Shown here: in pieces, positions 32,954-42,762 of the stretch
Layout of the letters: the number at the start of each line of letters is the position of its first letter
Numbering within the stretch: position 1 is the stretch's first letter
Assembly: GCA_029262735.1 (NCBI GenBank)
Contig: JAJCYY010000024.1
Coordinates: forward strand, 1 to 61,202
DNA: 61,202 nucleotides
Source of the DNA: Chloroflexota bacterium
GTDB lineage: Bacteria > Chloroflexota > Dehalococcoidia > Lucifugimonadales > Lucifugimonadaceae
Reading direction: 5' to 3'
The notes under the pieces: model-generated
Seen by the model: the letters and a program-made list of their open reading frames with translations, nothing else
The model's database searches: none
What the model was told of the DNA's origin: nothing
Program-made: the position numbers and the translations under genes

Positions 32954-34360
32954 CTACACAGGTGGATGCAGGTTGTGGAACTCCGTTGCGGCTTCAAATG
33001 CTGATCCGGCTCTTACAAGCAGTGGTTCAGCAAGGTGATGACCCACAAGCTGCAGGGACGCCGGGACCCCGTCACCGGTTAGTCCAGCAGGCAGCGAAAT
33101 CGTCGGCAATCCGGCGTAGTCGTGTGGTGCCGTGAACCTGCTTTCCCAGGGGTCCCTTTCGGCAGGTATTGGCCCGTACATCCCTTCTGCCGTTACTGGA
33201 TAGGCGGAGCGAGCGGTGGCGGGACATGCGAGGAGATCAATTCCTCGCATCGTGTTGCGGAGTTCTGCATTGCACATCAGCCGCAGCTCGTGTGCACGAG
33301 CGTACTCCCTCGACGAGTAACTTGAGCCACGTCGCAGCCACTCTCCGAACCACGGTCCGTACTCAGCTGCTCGTGACGGATATGTCTCCGCATGGGCGAC
33401 AGCGGCCTCGCTGGAACAGATGACGGGCCATGCTCCCATGTACTCTCGAAGCCGATCGGGCATTTTCACCGGCACGATCTCGGCGCCGAGACTTTCGAGT
33501 ACTCGGACACCCTCGACGACAGCCTGTGCGAATGAAGGCTCTACATCAACGGTCGTGTAACCCTCGTCGTATCCGATGCGAACACCTCTGACTCCTTCGC
33601 TGACTCTCGCCGTCAGGTCGGGCACTTCATCATGCAGTGTGGTCGGGTCGTTGGGATCAAGCCCGGATATCGCCTGCATCACAAGTCCAGCGTCACGACT
33701 CGACCGGGTCAGCGGTCCAACGTGATCTAACGATGGCGCCAGGTCCATCACTCCGTAGCGACTAACGCGTCCCCAGGTGGGCTTCAGTCCAACGGTTCCG
33801 CAAACTGCCGCCGGGTGCCGAATCGATCCACCGGTGTCGCTGCCAAGAGTTGCATACGCCAGTCCAGCCGCAGTCGCAGAACCGGAGCCACTTGAAGACG
33901 CTCCGGGCCAGTGAGACTCTCGCCACGGATTTTCCGGGTACTCGAGCCTCGGGTTGTAGCCGCCCATCGCACCTTCGGTCATGTTCAACTTGCCAAGCAA
34001 AACCGAGCCTGCATCGGCGAGTCTTTTTACAACCGTGGAGTCAAAATCCGGGATGTTTTCGGCAAAGACGGCTGAACCGCCCATCGTCCTGATCCCACGT
34101 GTGAAGCAAAGGTCCTTCACCGCGATCGGTATGCCGTGGAGTTCCCCTCGATACCTTCCTGATGCTATCTCCGCTTCTGCCCGCGTCGCCTGCTCCAGTG
34201 CCAGGTCAGCCGTCACTGTGGCATAGGCACGTAGTCGCGGATTTAACGCCGCAATCCGATCGAGCTGTGACTGTGTAAGTTCAACCGGAGAGAGCTCACC
34301 AGACAGAATGAGTGGAGCAAGCTGGCTGATAGTGGAATAGTGAATGTCAGGTGTTGTCAT
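32954..34360 (-). CDS. Amidase signature family amidohydrolase
   Basis: This 468-residue amidase uses a Ser-cisSer-Lys triad. Lys lies in GIPIAVKDLCFTRG, the Gly/Ser-rich stretch PGASSSGSGSATAAGLAYA holds the cis-Ser, and LGSDTGGSIRHPAAVCG holds the nucleophile. GatA-like overall, but gatB and gatC are absent here and a catabolic amidase is the more likely role. It precedes the ornithine cyclodeaminase-family gene in position but follows it in transcription (38 bases apart), so the two may form a unit handling amino-acid derivatives. Confidence 0.9.
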   Translation of the reverse strand: MTTPDIHYSTISQLAPLILSGELSPVELTQSQLDRIAALNPRLRAYATVTADLALEQATRAEAEIASGRYRGELHGIPIAVKDLCFTRGIRTMGGSAVFAENIPDFDSTVVKRLADAGSVLLGKLNMTEGAMGGYNPRLEYPENPWRESHWPGASSSGSGSATAAGLAYATLGSDTGGSIRHPAAVCGTVGLKPTWGRVSRYGVMDLAPSLDHVGPLTRSSRDAGLVMQAISGLDPNDPTTLHDEVPDLTARVSEGVRGVRIGYDEGYTTVDVEPSFAQAVVEGVRVLESLGAEIVPVKMPDRLREYMGAWPVICSSEAAVAHAETYPSRAAEYGPWFGEWLRRGSSYSSREYARAHELRLMCNAELRNTMRGIDLLACPATARSAYPVTAEGMYGPIPAERDPWESRFTAPHDYAGLPTISLPAGLTGDGVPASLQLVGHHLAEPLLVRAGSAFEAATEFHNLHPPV

Positions 34361-34398
34361 GGTCGTGCGTACTCCCCAGGTGAGCGAAAAATGTCAAC

Positions 34399-35391
34399 TC
34401 ACCCGGAAAACTCAAACTCTGTGCCGACGCTCTGTTCAACCGCTTGCTGGTACACAAGCGCAGCGCATGAGATGTCCTGGATGGCCAGCCCGACGCTCTT
34501 GAACAGCGTTATCTCCGAGTCGTTCTCACGACCGCTGATGGTGCCATTCACGACCGCTCCAAGGTCACCATGAATATCGCCCGGAGAATATGCGCCTTCC
34601 TCGATCGGAATCTGGATGTCACCCGCTTCTGCAAGGCACGCCTCTTTTTGATCACAGATGACCTTGGAGTTCACTATCGACGCCGTATCCAGCTCCCGAA
34701 CACCAGGCGCGTGTGATCCGATGGCATTGATGTGGGCGCCCTCTTTCCACCAATCAGCCTTGACGATCGGATTGGCGGCCGTTGTGGCGAGAGCGACTAT
34801 ATCGCTGTTCGCCAGCACCTCTTCGGTATCCGAAGTTAGCCGCATCGGCACACCGGTCGCGTCGCTCAACTCCTCCGCAAACTGCCTGCGACGTTCTTCG
34901 GGATCAACCGAGAACGAAAGAACCTCATCCAGTTCCGCTGCCTCGCACATAGCAATGACCTGCGCGCGGGCCTGCACACCTGTCCCCAGGACTCCGCCGA
35001 TCTTTGTGTCTTTGCGCGCCAGGTGACGGGTCGCAACGCCTGAAACGGCGCCGGTACGCATCGCCGTGAGATATCCGCCGTCCATCACCGACATCACCTG
35101 GCCTGTGTTCTGATCTTGCACAAGTATCGTCGCAAGCGTTGTGGGCAGGTTGAACTTGTCCGGGTTCGCTTTGTAGACGGTCACCGCTTTCACACCAAGT
35201 GCTCCGCCGGATTTCAGGTAAGAAGGCATGTAGGCGATCCAACCACCGACCTCCTGATCGATCATGACGGTGCGAGGTGGCATCTCCGCAGTTCCGTTTG
35301 CAAGTTCGCTGAACGCCTTCTCCACGACGTCGATCGCCTTCGACATCGGTAGCAGTTTCTGAACATCGGACCGGGACAGCAGTAGCGCCAT
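34399..35391 (-). CDS. Ornithine cyclodeaminase/mu-crystallin family protein
   Basis: This is a 330-residue NAD(P)-dependent enzyme. PPRTVMIDQEVGGWIAYMPS and GALGVKAVTVYKANPDKFNL hold the substrate Arg/Lys positions, and MDGGYLTAMRTGAVSGVATR is the signature. KIGGVLGTGVQARAQVIAM is the Rossmann loop, and INAIGSHAPGVRELD closes the site. Family members include ornithine cyclodeaminase, alanine dehydrogenase and ketimine reductase; sequence alone does not settle which. GGAG precedes the ATG. It is first of a probable pair with the amidase. Confidence 0.9.
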   Translation of the reverse strand: MALLLSRSDVQKLLPMSKAIDVVEKAFSELANGTAEMPPRTVMIDQEVGGWIAYMPSYLKSGGALGVKAVTVYKANPDKFNLPTTLATILVQDQNTGQVMSVMDGGYLTAMRTGAVSGVATRHLARKDTKIGGVLGTGVQARAQVIAMCEAAELDEVLSFSVDPEERRRQFAEELSDATGVPMRLTSDTEEVLANSDIVALATTAANPIVKADWWKEGAHINAIGSHAPGVRELDTASIVNSKVICDQKEACLAEAGDIQIPIEEGAYSPGDIHGDLGAVVNGTISGRENDSEITLFKSVGLAIQDISCAALVYQQAVEQSVGTEFEFSG

Positions 35392-35567
35392 CGGCTTATC
35401 TCCGCATGGTTTATGTGTAACAGCGTGCCTAATCCGCAGTCGTTTGAGGCGGCTTGCGCGCCGGATTATATCCGCCGATTATCGGCACCGAAGCCGCAAA
35501 CCAGTTCTCGCGATGCGGCATGGCATGATTCGCACTAGTATGAGCGCAAGGCGAACGAGGCTTACAA

Positions 35568-36458
35568 ATGTCGCAGGAAAATATACCTCCAGGGCTGCAA
35601 GCGCACTGTCAGTTCTGCGGTGGCAAGTTAGATGTTCGACTCGGAGCAGGTAACGGTAAACCGAACTCCGCCGAAACCACTTGCACTGTGTGTGGACGCG
35701 AAGACGGCTTCGGTTGGACCACCTTTGGGCCGGGCCAGTCCGACCCAGCGATAGCCAAACGGTTTCGGAACCCGTTTAGCCGCCAGAGTTGCCGCAAGTT
35801 TCCGCGATACATGTCGCCAGACGGAGCACCAGACATTCGGCTGATCATCGAAGACGCCGAATTTCCTGTCTACGGCCTGAAAGGCCGACCAAACGACCTC
35901 CGGCTGAAATCCATCGGCGGAAGATCAGAATCGAACATCGAAACGATGACAGAGGTGAGCTTTGTCTACCGAGTCGGTCATCCGAGTAATCCCGATGCGG
36001 CTCTGGGTCTAACTGAATCCACCCGGGAGCCTTATCGTGACGTAAAGGAGGGATATCTTGAGGTGGTTCGGGCGGAGTTGGAGTTCCACGCGGTGGAGGC
36101 CACTGTTCGCAACAACGTATCGACTGAGCAGACAAAGCGATGGTTTTACGACGGCGATTTCAACAGAATCTGGAACATGGACCGGGCCGCTGACACCATT
36201 CATAAATCGATTGAAATTGAGATAGCCGAAGCCATGCGTTCGGCTGTCGTCGCATCATGGGAAGAGCCGTTCAAGGTCATGGTTTTCACCTTTACGTTAC
36301 CGCCAGTACACATCACGGTCTGTTCGCTCAACCTGTCCCAGCAAGATACAGTTGACTCTCTCAAACATCTGGCTGCGATGCAGGGTGCCGACGCGATGTT
36401 TGCAGATCATCAGGAAGACATGACGGAAACGCGAAAACTTCTATGGCCAGACCGCTGA
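35568..36458 (+). CDS. Hypothetical protein with N-terminal zinc-ribbon-like knuckles
   Basis: The 296-residue product has CxxC pairs at C14/C17 and C39/C42 (CQFC and CTVC), a short zinc ribbon. The central part (APDIRLIIEDAEFPVYGLKG, TEVSFVYRVGHPSNPD) and the C-terminal half (HKSIEIEIAEAMRSAVV, KVMVFTFTLPPVHITVC) have no family I know. There is no signal peptide. Its last 16 bases overlap the start of the ThpR gene, implying coupled translation and perhaps a shared role in RNA metabolism. Confidence 0.7.
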   Translation: MSQENIPPGLQAHCQFCGGKLDVRLGAGNGKPNSAETTCTVCGREDGFGWTTFGPGQSDPAIAKRFRNPFSRQSCRKFPRYMSPDGAPDIRLIIEDAEFPVYGLKGRPNDLRLKSIGGRSESNIETMTEVSFVYRVGHPSNPDAALGLTESTREPYRDVKEGYLEVVRAELEFHAVEATVRNNVSTEQTKRWFYDGDFNRIWNMDRAADTIHKSIEIEIAEAMRSAVVASWEEPFKVMVFTFTLPPVHITVCSLNLSQQDTVDSLKHLAAMQGADAMFADHQEDMTETRKLLWPDR

Positions 36459-37342
36459 TAAAAACTAGACGAAAAACCGACCTCACCAACGGGTACTCGG
36501 GACCGTATGTGGCGGAGCAGGGTGACACTCTGCCTCCGAGGACCCGCGACGGCCAGAATGAACGCCGGAATCCCGTGCAGGAGCACAGTCGACGACCTCG
36601 TCCGGGGCCCGAACAGCCGCGGCCGGCAGGTCTCAGCACCCCGCGACACTATGCCGATGAGCGACGGGCGAATCGAACGGCCCGGGGAGCCAGCCGTGGC
36701 CGTGACCGCAACAATCCGGTCTGGCATCGAGACGTTGGACAACCGGCCGACCCAGAAGACCCGACAACGCATCGCCTTTTCATAGCTCTGAGACTTCCGG
36801 AACCTGCGATCGACGAGATCGGTACTTTCATAAACGAAATGCCGACCATGGCGGCTGGCAATGTCCGGTGGACTCCAAGGGAAAATGTCCACCTGACGTT
36901 GCTATTCCTCGGAGACACCCCGATAGAGCTTCTGCTGAGGCTCCAGGAACAGATAGCCGAGGTTGCGGAAAAAACGTCACCGTTCATGCTCAATCTCGGC
37001 GAGGCCGGAGCCTTCCCGAGCTTTCACTCCCCGAAAATCCTGTGGGTTGGACTGGACGGCGAAGTCCGTAAGCTGGTGCAGCTACAAGGTCGGATAGAGG
37101 GTTCGTTGAGGACGATTGGATTTGAACCGGAACACAGGCCGTTCAACGCGCACGTAACTGTCGGCCGAACGGTCCGAGACCTGGACCGGCAATATGCCGG
37201 CGATGTCGGGTTTAGCTGGCGGCGATCAATCTTGCCTGCCGAACGGGCCAGCGTGCCCGTAAACGAGATTCAACTCCTGCGAAGCCGATTCCAGGATGGC
37301 GGAGTTGCGTACGAATCCGTGTTTTCGGCAACTCTTGCCTAG
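36443..37342 (+). CDS. thpR: RNA 2',3'-cyclic phosphodiesterase with basic N-terminal extension
   Basis: This is a 2H phosphoesterase (ThpR/LigT) that opens 2',3'-cyclic phosphates. Both signature motifs are present: HLTL at 150-153 and HVTV at 237-240. RLFIALRLPEPAIDEI marks the domain start near 111. The usual protein is about 180 residues. Here roughly 110 residues precede it, Arg/Pro-rich and low in hydrophobics (RRPRPGPEQPRP, DERRANRTARGASRGRDR), so disordered and perhaps RNA binding. A start nearer the domain is possible, but the ATG overlapping the upstream gene is the natural coupled start. Confidence 0.87.
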   Translation: MARPLIKTRRKTDLTNGYSGPYVAEQGDTLPPRTRDGQNERRNPVQEHSRRPRPGPEQPRPAGLSTPRHYADERRANRTARGASRGRDRNNPVWHRDVGQPADPEDPTTHRLFIALRLPEPAIDEIGTFINEMPTMAAGNVRWTPRENVHLTLLFLGDTPIELLLRLQEQIAEVAEKTSPFMLNLGEAGAFPSFHSPKILWVGLDGEVRKLVQLQGRIEGSLRTIGFEPEHRPFNAHVTVGRTVRDLDRQYAGDVGFSWRRSILPAERASVPVNEIQLLRSRFQDGGVAYESVFSATLA

Positions 37343-37449
37343 GAACCACAAAAATCAGGCTCAATGTCCACGACCTGTAACAAACGAGTATTTCCGTACT
37401 GAATATGTCAGAATATGATCTAAGTATCTGAAAAATTGTAAATGCACCG

Positions 37450-37727
37450 ACGAAGATCAGTAAGTCTCTGCAACGCTACGAGCGAGCCCGGCAGGTGGGA
37501 GCGGGCAGCGAACAAAGACTGAATATCACTTCCGAGCAGCGATCTGAACCGCCGAACTGGCATGACTAGCCTGTGGCGCAGTAGGTGAGTCGGTCCGGCC
37601 GACCGTTACATCGGCAACACGAGAGCCAGTCTCAGGAGGAGCAACTCCTAACGAGGCAGGAATCAGGGTGGTACCGCGGGTTGATATTAAACAGACCCGT
37701 CCCAGATCGTTTTTGGGACGGGTTTTT
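37450..37727 (+). ncRNA. T-box riboswitch upstream of ileS
   Basis: The T-box core AGGGTGGTACCGCG lies at 37665-37678. Its TGGT bulge would pair with the ACCA end of uncharged tRNA-Ile. A terminator follows immediately. An ATC codon with a following A sits at 37525-37527 and is a good candidate for the isoleucine specifier. Low charging of tRNA-Ile should stabilise the antiterminator and raise ileS transcription. The 5' boundary is approximate. Confidence 0.93.
37695..37727 (+). terminator. T-box intrinsic terminator
   Basis: ACCCGTCCCA and TGGGACGGGT form a 10-bp perfect stem around a nine-base loop, followed by TTTTTGTTTG. It is the off-state of the T-box switch, about 40 bases before the ileS start. 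Confidence 0.95.
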
Positions 37728-37768
37728 GTTTGTCCAAGATCGGTGAACAGTTCGACAGGGGCCAGTAA

Positions 37769-40700
37769 TTGACTACTGCAAAGCGATTCGAAGCCGTCGG
37801 GTCGAGGGTCGATTTCATAGAGCTGGAACACCGCGTGCTCGCGTTCTGGAAGGATCAGGACGTGCAGAGCCGGTATCTGCGCCGCAACGACGGTGCTGCA
37901 GAGAAATACCCCTTCATGGACGGGCCAATTACGGCCAACAATCCGATGGGCGTCCACCACGCATGGGGCAGAACGTACAAAGACGTGTTTCTGCGCTTCC
38001 GCAACATGCAGGGCTACGCGCAACGCTTCCAAAACGGTTTCGACGGCCAGGGTCTATGGGTCGAAGTCGAGGTCGAAAAAGAGAAGGGTTTCAAGTCAAA
38101 AAAAGAGATCGAAACCTACGGCATCGGCCGGTTCGTGGAGGACTGTAAGGCCCGTGTTCGCATGTTCTCGGAACGAATCAGTGACCAGTCGAAGCGCCTC
38201 GGCTACTTCATGGACTGGGATGATTCGTACCAGACCATGTCAGACGAGAACAACTACACCATCTGGCTGTTCCTGAAGCGGTGCGCAGACAACGGCTGGC
38301 TGTATGAAGGTGAAGATGTCATGCCCTGGTGCCCTAGATGTGGCACAGGTCTCTCACAGCAGGAGATCGTCACCGAGGGCTACCAGGAGATCGTGCACCC
38401 CGGATTCTTCCTCAAGTTCCCGCTGCTGGACCGGGATGACGAGTCTCTTCTTGTCTGGACCACAACTCCCTGGACGCTGGTCGCTAACGTCGCAGCCGCG
38501 GTGAACACCGACCACGACTACGTGCTGGTCGAAAACACATTCGAAGTGAATGGTGAGGAGCAGACCGAGCGACTCTGGATTGGCTCCCAACGTCTCAACG
38601 TACTCAAAGGTGAGCACAGGGTTCTGCAGTCGGTTTCGGTTAAGGGTTCCGAGCTCGTCGGCTGGCGGTATCGAGGGCCGTTCGACGAAGTCCCTGCCCA
38701 GGAGCAGGCCAAAGACCTGCATCGCATTCTGGCGTGGGACCAGGTTGGCGAAGAGGAAGGCACCGGTATCGTTCACATAGCTCCCGGTGCCGGAGCGGAA
38801 GACTACCGGTTAGGCAAAGAGCACGGTCTGCCCGTGATCGCGCCGCTCGACGACGCCGGAATCTACACCACCGGCTTCGGATTCCTTGACGGCAAACCGG
38901 TCTCGGAAGTAAACGATCTCATCTTCGAGGATCTTCAGAAAAAGGACCTGTACTACCGCGTCGAAAAATATCGTCACCGCTATCCATTCTGCTGGCGCTG
39001 CGGAACGGAACTGGTTTTCCGCCTCGTCAGCGAATGGTTCATCTCAATGGAAGAGCTGCGGCCTAAGCTGATGGAGGCCACACACAAGATGACGTGGATC
39101 CCGCCATTTGGTGAAGCCCGAGAGATCGACTGGCTCCGGAACATGGGCGACTGGATGATCTCGAAGAAGCGTTACTGGGGTCTGGCTCTCCCAATCTGGA
39201 AGTGCGACGACTGCGGCAAGTTTGAAGTAGTCGAATCCGAAGTTGAGCTTGAGGCGCGCGCAGTCGAAGGTTGGGCGGACTTCAAAGGTCACTCTCCTCA
39301 CAGGCCCTGGATCGATGCCGTCAAGATCGCTTGTTCGGACTGCGGCTCAACAGTCAGCAGAATCCCGGATGTCGGCAACGCGTGGCTGGACGCAGGAATC
39401 GTTTCCTTCTCAACCCTCGGGTATCGCAACGACAGGCAACACTGGGAGCAGTGGTTTCCGGCAAAATGGATTTCGGAAAGCTTTCCGGGCCAGTTCAGGA
39501 ACTGGTTCTACTCGCTCATAACCATGAGTGTCGCGCTTGAAGGCCAACCGCCTGCCGAGAACGTCTTTTCATACGCTTTGATGCGGGACGAAAAAGGCGA
39601 TGAGATGCACAAGTCGAAAGGCAACGCGATCTGGTTCGAGGATGCGGCCGAGAAGATGGGCGTGGACGTAATGCGCTGGACATTTGCTCGCCACAACCCG
39701 GCGTCCAACCTCAACTTCGGATACGGGCCCGGCGACGAGGTTCGCAGACAGTTCCTGATACCGCTCTGGAACATCTTCTCCTTCTTCACAACCTACGCCG
39801 CACTTGACGGCTGGACTGAGGACGATTCGCGTCTCAGCAAACGGGATGGCGGCGCGTTGCGTGAAGAGTTCACAGAACTGGACCGCTGGATTCTCTCTGA
39901 GACGAATCAACTCGTAAAACAGGTGACCGAGTACATGGAGACCTGGCGCATCGAGTACGCAGCTCAGGCGATCGAGCAGTACGTGGACGGCTTGTCGAAC
40001 TGGTACGTGCGTCTCTCCCGCAGGCGTTTCTGGAAAAGTGAGGGCGACGCCGATAAAAAGGCGGCCTACTCATCCCTGCACTACAGCCTGACAACGCTGA
40101 CAAGGTTGCTGGCGCCATTCGTGCCGTTTGTAAGTGAGGAGATATGGCAAAAGCTCGTTGCCGAGGTGCAACAGGGCGCTCCAGACTCCGTTCATCTTGC
40201 CGATTGGCCTGAGGTTGACCAATCGCTGGTCGACGAAGACCTGTCGCGCCAGACGCAGCTTGCGATCAGGCTGGCATCGTTAGGCCGCTCCGCACGCGCT
40301 CAATCAAAACTCAAGGTCCGACAGCCGCTCGCCGAGCTGATGGTCGAAGTAAGGCATGACTGGGAACGAGAGGCTCTGCCTGTCATCGAAGGCCAACTGT
40401 CGGACGAGCTAAATGTCAAAGGCGTGCGAGATGTGACCGGTTCCGGCGGTCTGCTGAGCTACGCCGTCAAGCCTGAGCTCAGGAGTCTTGGTCCAAAGTA
40501 CGGGAAGCAGCTTGGCGAAATCAGGAAACTTCTGGCTGAGGCCGATGCAGGTGAGATTGCTCATCTTGCCGAGTCGGGCAAACAGATCACGCTCGGGACG
40601 TTCGTGCTAGAGCCCGAGGAGGTTTTGATCGAGCGGCACGCAGCTGAGGGCTACGCCGTCGCAACTGACGCTGGCTATACAGCCGCTGTCAGCACAGAAA

Positions 40701-40975
40701 TCACGCCGGAGCTTCATGCGGAAGGTATCGCGCGTGAAGTGGTGCACATGGTCCAGAACGTGCGCAAGTCAGCGGGTCTGGAAATCTCGGATCGCATCCA
40801 GCTCGCCGTCAAGACCTCCGACGGGATCGGCATGGCACTCAAGGCGCACATGATTTACCTCGTGGAAGAAACACTTGCTGCTTCCTTCCACCTGGATTAT
40901 GAGTTGGACAGCGGAACGAAGGAAACGTTCGATCTCAACGATGAGCAGGTTGCGATTTCGCTCAGGAAAGCCTAG
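37769..40975 (+). CDS. ileS: Isoleucyl-tRNA synthetase with variant HIGH motif
   Basis: This enzyme charges tRNA-Ile and has 1068 residues. The catalytic entry reads MDGPITANNPMGVHHAWGRT: HHAWG (63-67) replaces the usual HIGH. The KMSKS loop is HKSKG (614-618) in GDEMHKSKGNAIWFED. The editing domain starts after residue 180 and contains LVWTTTPWTLVANVAAAVN. A zinc-ribbon-like CxxC pair lies in MPWCPRCGTG, with others in PFCWRCGTE and WKCDDCGKF. The length and C-terminal extension fit the type 2-like, mupirocin-tolerant IleRS group. The TTG start has AGGGG upstream. Expression is under the T-box leader. Confidence 0.96.
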   Translation: MTTAKRFEAVGSRVDFIELEHRVLAFWKDQDVQSRYLRRNDGAAEKYPFMDGPITANNPMGVHHAWGRTYKDVFLRFRNMQGYAQRFQNGFDGQGLWVEVEVEKEKGFKSKKEIETYGIGRFVEDCKARVRMFSERISDQSKRLGYFMDWDDSYQTMSDENNYTIWLFLKRCADNGWLYEGEDVMPWCPRCGTGLSQQEIVTEGYQEIVHPGFFLKFPLLDRDDESLLVWTTTPWTLVANVAAAVNTDHDYVLVENTFEVNGEEQTERLWIGSQRLNVLKGEHRVLQSVSVKGSELVGWRYRGPFDEVPAQEQAKDLHRILAWDQVGEEEGTGIVHIAPGAGAEDYRLGKEHGLPVIAPLDDAGIYTTGFGFLDGKPVSEVNDLIFEDLQKKDLYYRVEKYRHRYPFCWRCGTELVFRLVSEWFISMEELRPKLMEATHKMTWIPPFGEAREIDWLRNMGDWMISKKRYWGLALPIWKCDDCGKFEVVESEVELEARAVEGWADFKGHSPHRPWIDAVKIACSDCGSTVSRIPDVGNAWLDAGIVSFSTLGYRNDRQHWEQWFPAKWISESFPGQFRNWFYSLITMSVALEGQPPAENVFSYALMRDEKGDEMHKSKGNAIWFEDAAEKMGVDVMRWTFARHNPASNLNFGYGPGDEVRRQFLIPLWNIFSFFTTYAALDGWTEDDSRLSKRDGGALREEFTELDRWILSETNQLVKQVTEYMETWRIEYAAQAIEQYVDGLSNWYVRLSRRRFWKSEGDADKKAAYSSLHYSLTTLTRLLAPFVPFVSEEIWQKLVAEVQQGAPDSVHLADWPEVDQSLVDEDLSRQTQLAIRLASLGRSARAQSKLKVRQPLAELMVEVRHDWEREALPVIEGQLSDELNVKGVRDVTGSGGLLSYAVKPELRSLGPKYGKQLGEIRKLLAEADAGEIAHLAESGKQITLGTFVLEPEEVLIERHAAEGYAVATDAGYTAAVSTEITPELHAEGIAREVVHMVQNVRKSAGLEISDRIQLAVKTSDGIGMALKAHMIYLVEETLAASFHLDYELDSGTKETFDLNDEQVAISLRKA

Positions 40976-41082
40976 GAGCATCGCTGCAGAAAATAGTGCC
41001 TGCTTATCTCGGTGTCAGAGGCGGTGCTGTTCTGCGTCGGCTAATCGAGCAGCCGGGCGAAAAAAGCGCCGACTTCACGCTA

Positions 41083-42762
41083 TTAGCCGTCTGATTCGTC
41101 TCGGCTGAGGGGAGTCAGATAGTCGGAGTATCGGGTGTTCTCTCTGAAGAGCCGCACAGTTGCGACATCAGAGCGCCACCAGATTGGGGTCTGGAACGGT
41201 TCACCCGACTGGCTGAACTGGACCAGCTGGTACAGGACCTCTCCATCTGCGAAAACGCGATGGTTTGCCAGGACGTTTGTAGCTCCGCTGAGTCCGGCGT
41301 TGAATGTCTCATCCTCGCCTTTGATGACCAGAAAGGCTTCATCGAGGCTTGACGATCCGTCCGCAAACAGTTCGATATCGAGCGGCTCGACATTTCTTGC
41401 CGCGTAAAACTTGATCGTGGCAGCCGGAACACCATCGCGGACAAACACCCTGTCCCCGAGTTGGCTCTCATTCCTCAGTACCTGTGCAATCGCTCTGATC
41501 CCAGTTACATCCTCGTCGAAAAGTCCGTGACCGTGGTCGAGTGATCGGGCGTAGGCCCTGAGCGGCTCCAGTTCCGATGTGAACTCAGTCTGGGGATTGA
41601 AAACCGCCTGGTTCCATACAACACCGGCCAGCGCAACGGAGACGACGGCCATCGCAACGACGCTCTGTGCAGCCACGGAGTTGATCTGGCGTAAGAGTTG
41701 AGACCACCCGAACGCGGCAACGGCGAGCACCAGCGGAGCGGAGAAAACAGGGTGTTCGAGTCGCGGCTCAAGCAGCAGCCACGGCAATGCGTGAATGCCA
41801 GCAAGCGCAAGCAGGATAAAGACGGGAACGCGGGCGGTGCTATTGTGAATCACCGCTTCGACCAGCCCTACGACTACGATCAGAACCACGGGGACGCCTA
41901 CATAGACGAGCCATGTGTCGGTGAATGCTCCTGGCGATAGACCAAATATCGTGTCTTGACCGATCAGATGGCTTAGAACACCGGAGCGTGAAACATCGGT
42001 GGCAATACCTGGCCAGTCCCCGTAGATCGAAGTTGCGATTAGCGAAAGGCCAATAAAACCGAGCAACACCGCGGGACCGGCAAGAGCGGCTAAGCCGACG
42101 TCCTTTCTGTTGTGACGTCTCCACCACGCAATGGCCAGCGCTGCCGCCAGCAGTGTCGCACCATCGAGGAATGTCAGAGCGGCCGCTGTCAGAGCAAGAG
42201 ACGAAAATACCAGCCAACGCCTATGGCCGGATTCCAGGTACCGCAACAAGAACAGTGCGCCAGCCACCTCGAACGTCATGAAAACGCCTATCCCCAGGGC
42301 AAGACGATTTATGGCGAAGAGTCCTGTCCCCAGGAGTAGCAGCCCGGCGAATGCGGCCGCACGACGTCCAAATGCTCGGCTAACCAGGGCAAGCAGCAAA
42401 GGCATCAAAGCCGCTCCAACCAGCGCGAAGGGCAAACGAAGCGTGAATTCATTCACCGGAAGTAGATGCGCTCCGAGTACGCCGGGTAGATAAGAAAACG
42501 GTGGCATGCCCTGCACAAAGGGCGATCCGATGGCCGTTGGGTCGTCGACGGCGGACGCGAGGCGGAATCCCATGAGGACACCAAGTGCCTCATCGTTGCC
42601 CTCAGCCAGTGGAAATCCGCCAATTTGCCAGAGGCTCAACAGCAACCAGAGCAGTATCAAGCCTCGGGAGACAATCCAGTAGCGCGAGAACCTGCGACTC
42701 TCATCTCTGGCAAGAGTCTCCCCGGACAGGGTGTTTTCGCCAATCGCTTGTTGGGCAGCCAA
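41083..42762 (-). CDS. GT39/ArnT-like polytopic glycosyltransferase
   Basis: This is a 559-residue membrane protein with about 11-12 helices followed by a soluble C-terminal domain. The first external loop has ...PLAEGNDEALGVLMG, where an Asp-Glu pair matches the catalytic acids of GT39/GT83 enzymes that use polyprenyl-phosphate sugars. SYLPGVLGAHLLPV and FAINRLALGIGVFMTFEVAG follow the family pattern. The acceptor is unknown; protein or lipid glycosylation at the outer membrane face is likely. It starts at TTG. It is encoded opposite ileS and converges with it. Confidence 0.8.
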   Translation of the reverse strand: MAAQQAIGENTLSGETLARDESRRFSRYWIVSRGLILLWLLLSLWQIGGFPLAEGNDEALGVLMGFRLASAVDDPTAIGSPFVQGMPPFSYLPGVLGAHLLPVNEFTLRLPFALVGAALMPLLLALVSRAFGRRAAAFAGLLLLGTGLFAINRLALGIGVFMTFEVAGALFLLRYLESGHRRWLVFSSLALTAAALTFLDGATLLAAALAIAWWRRHNRKDVGLAALAGPAVLLGFIGLSLIATSIYGDWPGIATDVSRSGVLSHLIGQDTIFGLSPGAFTDTWLVYVGVPVVLIVVVGLVEAVIHNSTARVPVFILLALAGIHALPWLLLEPRLEHPVFSAPLVLAVAAFGWSQLLRQINSVAAQSVVAMAVVSVALAGVVWNQAVFNPQTEFTSELEPLRAYARSLDHGHGLFDEDVTGIRAIAQVLRNESQLGDRVFVRDGVPAATIKFYAARNVEPLDIELFADGSSSLDEAFLVIKGEDETFNAGLSGATNVLANHRVFADGEVLYQLVQFSQSGEPFQTPIWWRSDVATVRLFRENTRYSDYLTPLSRDESDG

